Of a DNA stretch of 64,000 bases, positions 40,654 through 49,425 are shown in pieces (positions within the stretch are counted from its first letter, which is position 1; the number at the start of each line of letters is the position of its first letter). The stretch is taken from the NCBI RefSeq assembly GCF_026107645.2, contig NZ_JAPCHV010000002.1, positions 1 to 64,000 of the forward strand, written 5' to 3'. The DNA is from Flavobacterium sp. MFBS3-15 (GTDB lineage Bacteria; Bacteroidota; Bacteroidia; Flavobacteriales; Flavobacteriaceae). The notes beneath the pieces are model-generated. The model made no database searches and had not been told where the DNA came from. It worked only from the letters and a program-made list of their open reading frames with translations. Position numbers and translations under genes: made by a program.

Positions 40654-40863
40654 TTATTTATCTTTCCTGTCACGGCTGCCTGCTCTTTTTTCCTGGTCGG
40701 GATTCAGGTTCCGTCTTTCGTTTTCAGCCATATTTTCTGCATTATTACGGCTTACATTAGCTTTTTCCTCATAGCCTTTTCCCATGTTGTGCTGAGGCGC
40801 CGGGGTTCCGGGCTCACTGCCTTGTTCTCCCGGAATATACTCCCTGTTATCTGATTGTATCAT
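40654..40863 (-). CDS. 69-aa hydrophilic protein
   Basis: Starts MIQSDNREYIPGEQGSEPGT and ends EKRAGSRDRKDK; almost no hydrophobic residues, so probably disordered. No family recognised. Between two other small genes of the same strand (11 and 38 bp), likely co-transcribed and stress-related. Confidence 0.6.
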   Translation of the reverse strand: MIQSDNREYIPGEQGSEPGTPAPQHNMGKGYEEKANVSRNNAENMAENERRNLNPDQEKRAGSRDRKDK

Positions 40864-40874
40864 GATATTATGTT

Positions 40875-41093
40875 TTAGTTATTCAATTCTCCTTTGTCCG
40901 GGTGCAGCAGCCTTTCTGCAGCTTCCGGATGGTTGTTGGGCACCAGTGTAAAATTTTGCTTATAAGAGCTGTACATTGCAGGTTCATAATTATTCCTGTT
41001 TGGCTTGGTGCCAGCTGAATCATTGTGATCGATGCAGCCTTTTTCCCTTGTGCAGTTCGATGCGTGATGTGTCGTTTCCATGGCTTTTTCCAT
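40875..41093 (-). CDS. 72-aa hydrophilic protein
   Basis: Starts MEKAMETTHHASNCTREKGC and continues with YEPAMYSSYKQNFTLVPNNHPEAAERLL. Hydrophilic, two cysteines near the N-terminus, no family recognised. Probable first gene of the small-protein group. Confidence 0.55.
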   Translation of the reverse strand: MEKAMETTHHASNCTREKGCIDHNDSAGTKPNRNNYEPAMYSSYKQNFTLVPNNHPEAAERLLHPDKGELNN

Positions 41094-41329
41094 TTATAAT
41101 TAATGTTATGTCCTGAATTCTTTTACTAAGTTAGGTATTGTAAATCGCTGTGTCTGCTAAGGTTATCTTAAATTTGGTGATTGTAACAAGGAATTAACGC
41201 AACGTTATAGTATAGTTGGCAAAAGGCAGTATGGATGTTAAAGTTATTGGCAATCGTACCATTTATTCGGGAATAAAAGCTAAACCACATATACCTCCAC
41301 TTAGGATTTTTTAATCCTTCTAGTATTAA
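41094..41329. other. Intergenic stretch, no gene seen
   Basis: Leader region of the small-protein group on the minus strand. A short hairpin AGGAT-TTTTTA-ATCCT lies near 41307-41323; nothing else recognised. Confidence 0.5.
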
Positions 41330-41360
41330 AAAAAATCCTCCGCATTTTTGCGGAGGATCA
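41330..41360 (-). terminator. Strong terminator
   Basis: ATCCTCCGC-ATTTTT-GCGGAGGAT, 9-bp perfect stem followed on the minus strand by TTTTTTTT. It serves the 46-aa gene at 41444-41584. Confidence 0.75.
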
Positions 41361-41443
41361 GGTCAATATTATTTTGGTAAAGCAAATGAACAGAAGCTGC
41401 TTTACGGAAAAGATCGAATGCTATAGGGCCGGATCGCTAATCA

Positions 41444-41584
41444 TTATACAAAAAGCGGGTGGTCCTCTTCATCATAAATATCATACTCTACACCTTCTTC
41501 AAGCTCTGCTTCGGTAACATAACCGACTAACTTGACAATTCCGAATCCGGCTAACGCTGCGAGTAAAAATTTAAGCAATTTCAT
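41444..41584 (-). CDS. 46-aa small membrane protein with acidic tail
   Basis: Reads MKLLKFLLAALAGFGIVKLV then a strongly acidic tail (EAELEEGVEYDIYDEEDHPLFV). One membrane helix, tail probably in the cytoplasm. It has its own terminator at 41330-41360. No family recognised. Confidence 0.55.
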   Translation of the reverse strand: MKLLKFLLAALAGFGIVKLVGYVTEAELEEGVEYDIYDEEDHPLFV

Positions 41585-41747
41585 GGTGTATAATTTTAAA
41601 GGTTGCAATTTTTGGCGATTTGTTAATCAATCAGCCATTTCCTGAGGTAAAATTACATATAAGGAAATATTTGCAAACCGTTTTTAGTAAAATTTTAATA
41701 CTTAAACACCTGTTTTGCAGTGAAAAGGTAATTTTGTGTAATGAAAT

Positions 41748-42125
41748 TTAAAACCATCTGCCCAGCATTATACCCAGCCACACAAACAGGAGCCCTGCAA
41801 GCACACTTGCGGCTATGTAAGCAAAAGCGATGAGGGTTTGGCCACTGGTCATGAGCGTGGTATTTTCGTAAGCAAAAGCAGAGTAGGTAGTAAAGCCGCC
41901 GCAAAAACCTGTAACAAAAAGTAACCTGAAATTATCGCTGATGCCAGGCTGTTTTTCAATAATGGCCATAAAGACCCCAATCAAAAGGCAGCCCAGCATA
42001 TTGATGAGGAATGTAGCAAGCGGAAAAGTACTGTGCCAATATTTATTGACAAGCATCGCCGAAAGGTAACGCAGTATGCTGCCTATCGCGCCGCCCAATC
42101 CGACAAGTAATATTGATTTGATCAT
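41748..42125 (-). CDS. crcB: Fluoride exporter CrcB/Fluc
   Basis: 125 aa, four membrane helices. GGAIGSILRYLSAM near the start, FLINMLGCLLIGVFMA, and TGFCGGFTTYSAFAYE with the conserved Thr/Ser/Tyr track. Works as a dual-topology dimer in the inner membrane that releases fluoride. Overlaps the upstream GNAT gene by 4 bp (translational coupling). Confidence 0.95.
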   Translation of the reverse strand: MIKSILLVGLGGAIGSILRYLSAMLVNKYWHSTFPLATFLINMLGCLLIGVFMAIIEKQPGISDNFRLLFVTGFCGGFTTYSAFAYENTTLMTSGQTLIAFAYIAASVLAGLLFVWLGIMLGRWF

Positions 42126-42664
42126 AAATATTTCACCATTGTTATTTTATCGGCAGGGCTGTCATCTCCAAAAAAGTTTTCAATGATACCGCATTCCCTG
42201 AATCCTAAATTGGAATATAGCTTCCTTCCGCCCGTATTAGTTGAATAAACCTCCAGCCAAATGATTTTCAGTGGTGAGCTTTCCTGTGCCCAACTCATCA
42301 AAGTTTCTATAAGGAAGCGTCCGATTTTTCGGTTTTGCCATTCGTGCGCAATGCCCATTCCTATCATACCGGTATGGAAAAGCTTCTTTCTCTGGTTGCC
42401 GGACAGATCTATGTTGCCAATGAGTTGGTTGCCGTGTTCGGCCACGAGCAGCAGGCTATTCTCTTCGTTACGGAAACGTTTTATCAGGTCCTTTTCCATG
42501 GCAATGTCGTTCCTGTATTCAAACTCATACAGCGGAATGGAGCGGGTATCCTTAATATAACTTTTCTTGAGTTCAATGAGGGCCAGTGCATCTTCCTCCG
42601 TTGCTTCGCGAACGATGATCTCTTTGCTGTCAGCGGTAAAACGGGTAACGGGCTTTAGCTTCAT
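42122..42664 (-). CDS. GNAT family N-acetyltransferase
   Basis: 180 aa. Acetyl-CoA binding core IGMGIAHEWQNRKIGRFLIETLM with the Q/R-x-x-G-x-G/A-like loop, then IWLEVYSTNTGGRKLYSNLGF. Resembles the RimJ/RimL-like or spermidine-type branch, but the substrate is unknown. Overlaps crcB (4 bp) and the VOC gene (1 bp), so one operon. Confidence 0.88.
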   Translation of the reverse strand: MKLKPVTRFTADSKEIIVREATEEDALALIELKKSYIKDTRSIPLYEFEYRNDIAMEKDLIKRFRNEENSLLLVAEHGNQLIGNIDLSGNQRKKLFHTGMIGMGIAHEWQNRKIGRFLIETLMSWAQESSPLKIIWLEVYSTNTGGRKLYSNLGFRECGIIENFFGDDSPADKITMVKYL

Positions 42665-43035
42665 TAAGGTAATTTGAATTCAGGATTGTAAATCAATCCG
42701 ATGATATTGCCCCATTCATCTTTTACCGAGGCCACTACGATTTCGCCGCCCACGTTTTGAGGTGCTTCATGCTCCGTAGCGCCCAGGCTCAGGAAACGCT
42801 GATATTCTGCTTCAATGTCTTCTACTCCCCAATAGGTTACGATGTTGTCGCCTGTCACAGCTTCATCCGGCTGCAGGCCAAGTTCATATCCTGCTATGTT
42901 GAATCCCACATAAAAGGGTTCGTCAAAATAAGGTTCGGTTTGGAAAGCCAGAGCATACCATTCCTTTGCCTTTTGAAGGTTGCTTACTTTGTAGCCCACT
43001 GTTCGTAACCCGAGTATAGTTGATTTCATTTTCAT
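42664..43035 (-). CDS. VOC family protein
   Basis: 123 aa. Glyoxalase/bleomycin-resistance fold: LGLRTVGYKVSNLQKAKEWY, YVGFNIAGYELGLQP, TYWGVEDIEAEYQRFLSLG, DEWGNIIGLIYNP. Possible metal ligands include Glu near the C-terminus. First gene of the VOC-GNAT-crcB operon. Reaction unknown. Confidence 0.87.
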   Translation of the reverse strand: MKMKSTILGLRTVGYKVSNLQKAKEWYALAFQTEPYFDEPFYVGFNIAGYELGLQPDEAVTGDNIVTYWGVEDIEAEYQRFLSLGATEHEAPQNVGGEIVVASVKDEWGNIIGLIYNPEFKLP

Positions 43036-43159
43036 TGATTTTTGATTACCGTAAAGTTAAATTATTTCGCTTAACCCCCGTAAATCGTATTTTAAATTGT
43101 TGTAAAAAGATTAAATTTTTATATTTACCATCGTTTATATATCGAAATGTTATAATTAG

Positions 43160-43864
43160 ATGGAGCGGATACCGGAACTATATAAATACAAACACATATC
43201 TTTTGACCTGTGGCTCACACTGATAAAGTCAAATCCCGAATTTAAGAACAGGAGGAACCTCTTATTCAAAGAGTACTTCAATATCGATAAGCCGATTGAC
43301 GTGGTTGCTGCCGCAATCCGTAAATTTGATATACTTACCAACAGCATCAATGAAAAGGCAGGAAAAAACTTCGATACTTTCGAGATCTACTATCTTATAC
43401 TGGACCACCTTGGTATCGATATAGCTTTTTTTGATCGAACTCACCTTGGTGAATTCTACACCCTTACCGAAGACCTGCTAATGCAATATAAGCCGGTGCT
43501 GCTGCACGATTATATTCCGTCTTTATTTGAGAAGCTTCATTCGGAAGGCATTACAATGAACATCCTGAGCAATACCGCCTTCATCAAGGGGAGCGCCTTA
43601 CGCAAGGTCATTGCACATCATGGATTGGACAGGTACTTCTCTTTCCAGCTATATTCTGACGAGACGGGCTTTTCCAAGCCAGCGCCGCAGATGTATCAAT
43701 TGGCCTATGATGAAATCAGGAAAATTGGCAATATCGAAAAATCGCAAGTCCTTCATGTGGGAGATAATAAAGTTTCTGACTACAATGGTGCACTTGCTTT
43801 TGGCTTCAATGCCTATTTATTAATCAATACCCCAATTAATGAACCACACCTACAGCCTGCATAA
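43160..43864 (+). CDS. HAD-superfamily hydrolase of the Ter cluster
   Basis: 234 aa. HAD motif I FDLWLTLIKS (nucleophile Asp, but Trp where phosphatases have the second Asp), motif II ILSNTAF, motif III Lys in FSKPAPQMY, motif IV HVGDNKVSDYNGA. Helical cap between I and II. First gene of the Ter operon; its 3' end overlaps the phosphoribosyltransferase gene by 26 bp. HAD and PRTase enzymes are known Ter neighbours proposed to make a nucleoside-like metabolite. The altered motif I leaves phosphatase activity in doubt. Confidence 0.88.
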   Translation: MERIPELYKYKHISFDLWLTLIKSNPEFKNRRNLLFKEYFNIDKPIDVVAAAIRKFDILTNSINEKAGKNFDTFEIYYLILDHLGIDIAFFDRTHLGEFYTLTEDLLMQYKPVLLHDYIPSLFEKLHSEGITMNILSNTAFIKGSALRKVIAHHGLDRYFSFQLYSDETGFSKPAPQMYQLAYDEIRKIGNIEKSQVLHVGDNKVSDYNGALAFGFNAYLLINTPINEPHLQPA

Positions 43865-44699
43865 AATTACCGATACGATCAGTTGCCCATTCAGTGAGGC
43901 TGAATACAGCAGGTTCAAGTTCGGCGACAATGCCTATGCCGAAAAATTTGCCGATGAGCTCTTCGAAGGCTTCATTGCGCAGCACAAGGACCTGATCCTT
44001 TCGCATAACGAAATTGTGATCCTGCCAAGCCCGTACCACGCCATACCTACGGCTTCCAACTTCCTGTGCCATTATTTTAAATTACGCATCAACCATTTTC
44101 TGTATGAGAATGGCAGGAAGGCGGTATCGGAATCAAAGATCTACCGCAACCAGACCTATACCACCGATTATGGTAACCTTGACTATGCCGAGCGGGTAAA
44201 GCTGATTGGCAACGATACCTATTACATCGACAGGAATTACATAGGCAACAAGCTGTGCCTCCTGCTGGATGATATCAAGATAACCGGCAGCCATGAGCAC
44301 ATTGTGAAAAAAATACTCAACCAGTACGAGGTAGAGGGGACTTTTGTATTCCTTTACTATGCCGAACTGGTAAACAAAGACATCCATCCCAATATAGAAA
44401 ACTACTACAATTATTTCTTTGTGAAAGATGTACAAAGCCTCATGGAGGTAAGCGGCTCCCCTTCATTTGAGTTCAATACACGCATCGTAAAATATATTTT
44501 GAAGTTGGAGGAAAACGATTTTTCGCTACTTTTATCCTCCATGAACAAAAAAATGCGGCAGAAGCTGTTTGCCCTTGCGGTAAGTAACAACTACCACACT
44601 ATTGATGAGTATAAAACCAATCTTGATAATATTAACCACAGTTTAACCAATAAAAATACGAATAGTTATGGCTATCAATTTACAGAAAGGCCAGCGTGA
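43839..44699 (+). CDS. Phosphoribosyltransferase-domain protein of the Ter cluster
   Basis: 286 aa. The PRPP-binding loop is LCLLLDDIKITGSHEH (residues about 139-154), with EIVILPSPYHAIPTAS as the upstream substrate loop. The C-terminal 90 residues are helical and specific to this family. It probably transfers or releases phosphoribosyl groups on an unknown base. Overlaps both neighbours (26 bp with HAD, 32 bp with terD), so tightly coupled. Confidence 0.85.
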   Translation: MNHTYSLHKITDTISCPFSEAEYSRFKFGDNAYAEKFADELFEGFIAQHKDLILSHNEIVILPSPYHAIPTASNFLCHYFKLRINHFLYENGRKAVSESKIYRNQTYTTDYGNLDYAERVKLIGNDTYYIDRNYIGNKLCLLLDDIKITGSHEHIVKKILNQYEVEGTFVFLYYAELVNKDIHPNIENYYNYFFVKDVQSLMEVSGSPSFEFNTRIVKYILKLEENDFSLLLSSMNKKMRQKLFALAVSNNYHTIDEYKTNLDNINHSLTNKNTNSYGYQFTERPA

Positions 44700-45219
44700 A
44701 ACGCTAAATGCACCTAAATTCACAATAGGCCTCGGCTGGGACACCAACACATCATCAACAGGAGCGGCATTCGACCTTGATGCATCCGTATTCATCATGG
44801 GCGAGAACCGCAAGCTTGTTGCCGATGAATTCTTTGTATTTTATAATAATCTTACTTCTCCTGATGAGGCTGTACAGCACACAGGCGATAACCTTACCGG
44901 TGATGGTGACGGAGATGATGAGTCGATTAATGTAGACCTTTCTAAAATTGACCCAAGGGCTACTGAAATATGCATTGTAGTTACAATTCACGATGCCGAA
45001 ACGCGCAAGCAAAACTTCGGGCAGGTGAGGAACTCCTTTGTACGCATTGTAGATGCCAACGGCACCGAGCTCGTAAAATATGAGTTGGAAGAAGATTTCT
45101 CTATAGAGACTGCCGTGGAATTTGGCCGTATCTACAAGAGGAATAACGAATGGAAATTTGAAGCGGTAGGCGTTGGCCAGCGTGGCGGCCTTCAGGAATA
45201 TTTGAATAAGTATAACTAA
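44668..45219 (+). CDS. terD: TerD-family calcium-binding stress protein 1
   Basis: 183 aa. MAINLQKGQRETLN start, GLGWDTNTSSTGAAFDLDASVF, and the Asp-rich calcium loop DNLTGDGDGDDESINVDLSKI. Beta-sandwich of the TerD/TerZ/CABP family; acts in the cytoplasm near the membrane with TerC and TelA in resistance to tellurite and other stress. Closely similar to the copy at 48060-48608. Its start lies inside the previous gene. Confidence 0.95.
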   Translation: MAINLQKGQRETLNAPKFTIGLGWDTNTSSTGAAFDLDASVFIMGENRKLVADEFFVFYNNLTSPDEAVQHTGDNLTGDGDGDDESINVDLSKIDPRATEICIVVTIHDAETRKQNFGQVRNSFVRIVDANGTELVKYELEEDFSIETAVEFGRIYKRNNEWKFEAVGVGQRGGLQEYLNKYN

Positions 45220-45329
45220 TAAAGTATCCTGACTTCACACGATGTGGCAACGATAAACATGTTATTTAACGTAATTGTTATTTTGCACCGTTGTCAGTTC
45301 GAGCGAAGTCGAGAACAAAATATAAACCA
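45220..45329. repeat. Ter-operon spacer with TTCGAGCGAAGTCGAGAA repeat
   Basis: 110 bp between terD copies. It contains GTCAGTTCGAGCGAAGTCGAGAAC, a motif of a common flavobacterial dispersed repeat, and TTATTTTGCACC, which could act as a weak -7 box for an internal promoter. Confidence 0.5.
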
Positions 45330-45938
45330 ATGGCTATAAACTTAGAAAAAGGACAGCGCATTAACCTCGAGAAGAGTAACGGTTCCAAATTGCAGAACAT
45401 CTGCGTGGGCATCAACTGGGGCGCTATTGAGAAAAAAGGATTATTTGGTACAAAAAAAGAACCGGTAGACCTTGATGCAAGCTGTGCCGTATACGACGAA
45501 AATAAAAGGGTAATTGACACCGTGAGCTTCAGGCAGCTGAAGAGCAACGACCAGGCAATCCGCCACAGCGGTGACGACCTTACGGGCGACCTTAACGGTG
45601 ATGACGGGTTGGACAATGAAGTAATTACAGTAGATCTTTCGAGACTTTCACCGAATGCACACTACCTTGGCTTTTTCATCAACAGTTTCCGCGGGCAGGA
45701 CTTTAAGGACATACCTTTCGCTTCCATCAGGATTTATGAGGGTACTCCAACCCGCGTGCAGGAGGTATTTGCCAAATATGACATTGCTAACGATAAAGCC
45801 TTTGAAGGCAGTGTGTCGATGGTACTGGGTGTATTCTACAAAAGGAATGGCGATTGGAAATTCAATGCGGTAGGCGTTCCTACACGCGACAGGAAACTTG
45901 AAGAAACCGTGGTTACGATACAGCAAAACCACCTGTAA
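45330..45938 (+). CDS. TerD-family protein 2 (TerA/TerX-like branch)
   Basis: 202 aa from the ATG at 45330 (MAINLEKGQRINLEKSNG); the longer frame at 45291 starts inside a repeat. CVGINWGAIEKKG, the calcium loop DDLTGDLNGDDGLDNEVITVDL, and a C-terminal GVFYKRNGDWKFNAVG. Belongs to a different subgroup from the 183-aa copies, together with the one at 48760. Cytoplasmic, role as for TerD. Confidence 0.92.
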   Translation: MAINLEKGQRINLEKSNGSKLQNICVGINWGAIEKKGLFGTKKEPVDLDASCAVYDENKRVIDTVSFRQLKSNDQAIRHSGDDLTGDLNGDDGLDNEVITVDLSRLSPNAHYLGFFINSFRGQDFKDIPFASIRIYEGTPTRVQEVFAKYDIANDKAFEGSVSMVLGVFYKRNGDWKFNAVGVPTRDRKLEETVVTIQQNHL

Positions 45939-45948
45939 TACCAAAACA

Positions 45949-47037
45949 ATGGAAAATAATGAAGTTACGGTAACAGCCCTTTCGGGGCCAATGGATAAGG
46001 AAGGTAATGTAAACCTCGCTGCTATAACCGAACAGCAAATGGCCGATTACAGGCCGATTGCCAACCAGTTGGATGAGCGCGATGCCAACTCCATACTGAA
46101 CTATGGCGCCGAAATACAAAACACCATATCCAAGCAGAGCGATACGTTCTTAAGCAATGTAAGGGCGCAGCAGGCAGGAGATGTGGGCACGCTTATCAAC
46201 GAGCTTTTGGCTGAGCTAAACTACATTGACGTAGATGAGCTGAACCAAAATGCGTTTCAGCGTTTCATTTCGAAGATACCTTTGCTGAGCAAGATGGTGA
46301 CTGATGTAAAGAAGCTGTTCCAGAAATACGACAAGATCACTGCCAATGTAGACAGGATAAGCAACAAGGTAAAAGCCGGGATGATCAATTCGGTTAAAGA
46401 CAATACCTCGCTTCAAACCATGTTCGACGGCAACGTGCAGCTTATTAAGGAAATTGAGAAGTTCATCATCGCAGGGCAGATCCGATACAAGGAACTGAAT
46501 GAGGAGCTGGCACAAATGGAGGCCAATCCATCTCAGTACCAAGATTATGAAATTTCGGACAAGCGTACCTTCATTAACAGGCTCGACAAGAGGCTGGCCG
46601 ACATGAAGGTGGTTCGCTTTATCCTGATACAGTCGCTGGCGCAAATACGGGTAGTACAAAACAACAACACCTCATTGGCCGAAAAGGCGCAGTCGATACT
46701 GACTACCACCATGCCGGTTTGGAAAAACCAGCTTACGCTTGCAGTAGCATTGCAAAGGCAGAGGCAGAATATTGAGGTGCAGCGCAAGGTATCGGAAACG
46801 ACCAATACCATCCTCAGGAAAAATGCTGAAATGCTTCAGCAGAACAGCATAGAAGTAGCAAGGGAGAATGAAAACACGATCGTATCGCTTGAAACGCTTA
46901 GGGAAACAACAAAATCGCTTATAGATACGCTTGCTGAAGTGAAGCAGATACACGAGCAGGGATCCCAGACACGAAGGGAACTCGATGCCGGGCTGCAAAA
47001 CCTGGAGGCCGAGCTGAAGAAGAATGTGGTAAGCTAA
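45949..47037 (+). CDS. telA: TelA-family toxic anion resistance protein
   Basis: 362 aa from the ATG at 45949 (MENNEVTVTALSGPMDKEGN); the longer frame overlaps terD 2. All-helical with long coiled coils: ISKIPLLSKMVTDVKKLFQKYDKITANVDRI, then RRLADMKVVRFILIQSLAQIRVVQNNN and MPVWKNQLTLAVALQRQR, the core of TelA/KlaA/YceH proteins. It is part of the Ter membrane-associated complex. 11 bp after terD 2. Confidence 0.94.
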   Translation: MENNEVTVTALSGPMDKEGNVNLAAITEQQMADYRPIANQLDERDANSILNYGAEIQNTISKQSDTFLSNVRAQQAGDVGTLINELLAELNYIDVDELNQNAFQRFISKIPLLSKMVTDVKKLFQKYDKITANVDRISNKVKAGMINSVKDNTSLQTMFDGNVQLIKEIEKFIIAGQIRYKELNEELAQMEANPSQYQDYEISDKRTFINRLDKRLADMKVVRFILIQSLAQIRVVQNNNTSLAEKAQSILTTTMPVWKNQLTLAVALQRQRQNIEVQRKVSETTNTILRKNAEMLQQNSIEVARENENTIVSLETLRETTKSLIDTLAEVKQIHEQGSQTRRELDAGLQNLEAELKKNVVS

Positions 47038-47060
47038 ATGAGCGGAAGATTTTAATGTAG

Positions 47061-48038
47061 ATGACGCAGGAGCAGGACGAAATATATGTACAGATAATTA
47101 AAGACAGCAGCAAGAGGCTCAGGGTTTTAAAAACACTATCAAATTTTTTTAGCCACAAGGACCTCTTTGCCGTTTTTATCCGTACTCAGGTGATACATAA
47201 CCTGTTTGATACGAACAGGAACCTCGACCCGCACAAGCTGGAGTTGTTCCATGTGCAGTACACAAGCAGCCTCATCGACCTGTTCCAAAAGCTGAAAAAG
47301 TCAAAAGAGCAGCAATATTTACTGATTTCGGACGAAATTTACATAAATGATGATTTGGTACGCAAGCTTGAAAGCGAGTCGGTTGCTGTTGACTTCACTG
47401 CCGAAGTCAGGGACCATTCGGCCAATATGGCTGCCAAATTGAAGCAGTTGTATAACATGCTGGCTTCGGGTGAGCAGGCGATTTTCGGCTGGGGCGACAT
47501 TATGCTTTTTGCCGCTAAAAGGGCAGGGGAATTTTATCGGGAAATCGATGCGTCGCAGTTTTTGGAACTGACCGAAATGGACTCCCGCAGCGCCTACCGC
47601 AATGAGTTTGCCAGTATTGAGAAAAAACTCCTCGGCCGGCTGAACATTAACCGATTCAGGGTAAAGTTTGCCTGCGGTCTGGTACACGGGAATGAAATTA
47701 TCGAGGTGTTTGATTTTATGGATTCGAATGACAAGTTCATTTTCATAGCCAGCGCCAAGTCATTTTATTTCCTGGACAGTGAAACGGCCAAAGGATTTGA
47801 CCTGTCGAAGAACCTTTCGTCAAAGAGCAGGATTATATTCGACCTGAAGGCTAAGACCGATGCGCTCAGGGAAAAGCAGGCAACGGTAAAAACATTCCTT
47901 CCCCCGGATGTGGAGGAAGTGCTGGAAGGCTACCTGGAGAAGATCTCGGGAGTGGATTTCCTCGATGAGCTGCAAAACGTAGACGAGCAGACCAACATTT
48001 TAAGGGCAATGCTTAACATTAATATTAATTCGAAATAA
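47061..48038 (+). CDS. 325-aa Ter-cluster protein of unknown function
   Basis: Mostly helical: MTQEQDEIYVQIIKDSSKRL, then HNLFDTNRNLDPHKLELFHVQYTSSLIDLFQKLKK. A middle part (residues about 195-255, RFRVKFACGLVHGNEIIEVFDFM) is beta-rich, and the C-terminus is LEGYLEKISGVDFLDELQNVDEQTN. No signal peptide or membrane segment. 23 bp after telA and 21 bp before terD 3, so clearly part of the operon. I do not recognise a family. Confidence 0.8.
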   Translation: MTQEQDEIYVQIIKDSSKRLRVLKTLSNFFSHKDLFAVFIRTQVIHNLFDTNRNLDPHKLELFHVQYTSSLIDLFQKLKKSKEQQYLLISDEIYINDDLVRKLESESVAVDFTAEVRDHSANMAAKLKQLYNMLASGEQAIFGWGDIMLFAAKRAGEFYREIDASQFLELTEMDSRSAYRNEFASIEKKLLGRLNINRFRVKFACGLVHGNEIIEVFDFMDSNDKFIFIASAKSFYFLDSETAKGFDLSKNLSSKSRIIFDLKAKTDALREKQATVKTFLPPDVEEVLEGYLEKISGVDFLDELQNVDEQTNILRAMLNININSK

Positions 48039-48059
48039 CCAACCAATTACAATAAAACA

Positions 48060-48608
48060 ATGGCAATTAATTTAGAAAAAGGACAAAGACAAAATATAGC
48101 GGCCCCGAAGTTTACCGTGGGTCTTGGATGGGACGCTAACACCGGCAGCGGTGAAGCCTATGACATCGACGGGTCGGTATTCATTTTGGGAGCAAACGGC
48201 AAGCTGGTAAGCGACAGCCATTTTGTTTTCTATAATAACCTGTCATCCCCGGATGGCGCAGTCGTACATACTGGCGATAACCTAACCGGCGAAGGTGCAG
48301 GCGACGACGAGACGGTAAACGTAGACCTTTCGAAAATTTCCGCTGATGTGGCTGAGATATGCTTCGTGGTAACTATCCACAAAGCGGCCGACAGGAGGCA
48401 GAACTTTGGGCAGATACGCAACTCGTTCATCAGGATCGTGGATACCAACGGTACTGAGCTTGTTAAATATGAGCTGGATGAGGATTTTTCAATTGAGACA
48501 GCAGTGGAGTTTGGCCGCATATATAAAAGGAATGACGAATGGAAATTCGAGGCTGTAGGTAACGGCATGAAAGGCGGCCTGCAGGACTTTTTGGGTAAAT
48601 ACAATTAA
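48060..48608 (+). CDS. terD: TerD-family calcium-binding stress protein 3
   Basis: 182 aa. MAINLEKGQRQNIAAPKFTV, GLGWDANTGSGEAYDIDGSVF, calcium loop DNLTGEGAGDDETVNVDLSKI. Near-copy of TerD 1 through most of its length (for example the NSFIRIVDTNGTELVKYEL region), so a duplication within the operon. Confidence 0.95.
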   Translation: MAINLEKGQRQNIAAPKFTVGLGWDANTGSGEAYDIDGSVFILGANGKLVSDSHFVFYNNLSSPDGAVVHTGDNLTGEGAGDDETVNVDLSKISADVAEICFVVTIHKAADRRQNFGQIRNSFIRIVDTNGTELVKYELDEDFSIETAVEFGRIYKRNDEWKFEAVGNGMKGGLQDFLGKYN

Positions 48609-48759
48609 TTACGATGTAGAGACGTAGCATTGCTACGTCTGTTTCATAAAATTATGGCAGACGTTGCATGCAACGTCTCTAACGGTGTTTAAAAGAATAT
48701 TCCCGCTTGGGAACCTATGTAATAACAATGCTATTATCAACCAATAAAACATAATACAA
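48609..48759. repeat. Ter-operon spacer with two palindromes
   Basis: AGACGTAGC-ATT-GCTACGTCT (48621-48641) and the perfect 20-bp palindrome at 48660-48679 (AGACGTTGCA and its complement). Same family as 2554-2578. Confidence 0.7.
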
Positions 48760-49422
48760 ATGGCAATTAATTTAACTAAAGGTCAGAAGATCGACCTTAG
48801 GAAAACTTCGGGCGAAAGCCTTACTAACTTCTGCGTGGGTGTAAACTGGGGCGCTATCGAGACGAAAGGCGGTTTTCTTGGCCTTGGCAAAAAAGTAACC
48901 AATATCGATCTTGACCTTAGCTGCATCATGATCGATGAGCAAAACAATATCTGCGACCACCTGTACTCTCCGCTTTACCGTGTTGAGGTACTGCAGCAAT
49001 TTGGCCTTCCTAAAGGCAAGCTGGTATCGGTAGACAATGCGCTGAAGCACACCGGCGACGACCTCCAGGGTGATACCGGTGGTGATGACGGCCTTGACAA
49101 CGAAATCATTACTGTAGACCTTACCCGCATTAATCCGAACGTAAGCCAGATATTTTTCTTCCTGAACAATGCCGGGCGTGAGGATTTCTCACAGATACCT
49201 TACTCAAAGATCAGGATGTACGAAGGGACGCCTACAAGGGTGAACTCGGTATTTGCTTCCTATAACGTTTCTGCCGAAGGGCAATATGCAGGCAAGCAAT
49301 CGATCATCATGGGCAAGCTTTATAAAAGGAACGGTGAGTGGAAATTCAGCGCGATAGGCGACCCTACAGAAGATGTATTCCTCGGGCAGACCATCAAAAG
49401 GATCGTTCAGTCCTACCTGTAA
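48760..49422 (+). CDS. TerD-family protein 4
   Basis: 220 aa. MAINLTKGQKIDLRKTSGES, CVGVNWGAIETKGGFLGLGKK, calcium loop DDLQGDTGGDDGLDNEIITVDL. Groups with the 202-aa copy at 45330 and has an insert of about 20 residues near residue 70. Ends 3 bp before the next gene. Confidence 0.93.
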   Translation: MAINLTKGQKIDLRKTSGESLTNFCVGVNWGAIETKGGFLGLGKKVTNIDLDLSCIMIDEQNNICDHLYSPLYRVEVLQQFGLPKGKLVSVDNALKHTGDDLQGDTGGDDGLDNEIITVDLTRINPNVSQIFFFLNNAGREDFSQIPYSKIRMYEGTPTRVNSVFASYNVSAEGQYAGKQSIIMGKLYKRNGEWKFSAIGDPTEDVFLGQTIKRIVQSYL

Positions 49423-49425
49423 GCC

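Noticed and set aside
45291-45329. N-terminal extension of TerD 2
   Set aside because: The extension is encoded by a dispersed repeat; MAINLEKGQR at 45330 matches all paralogs.
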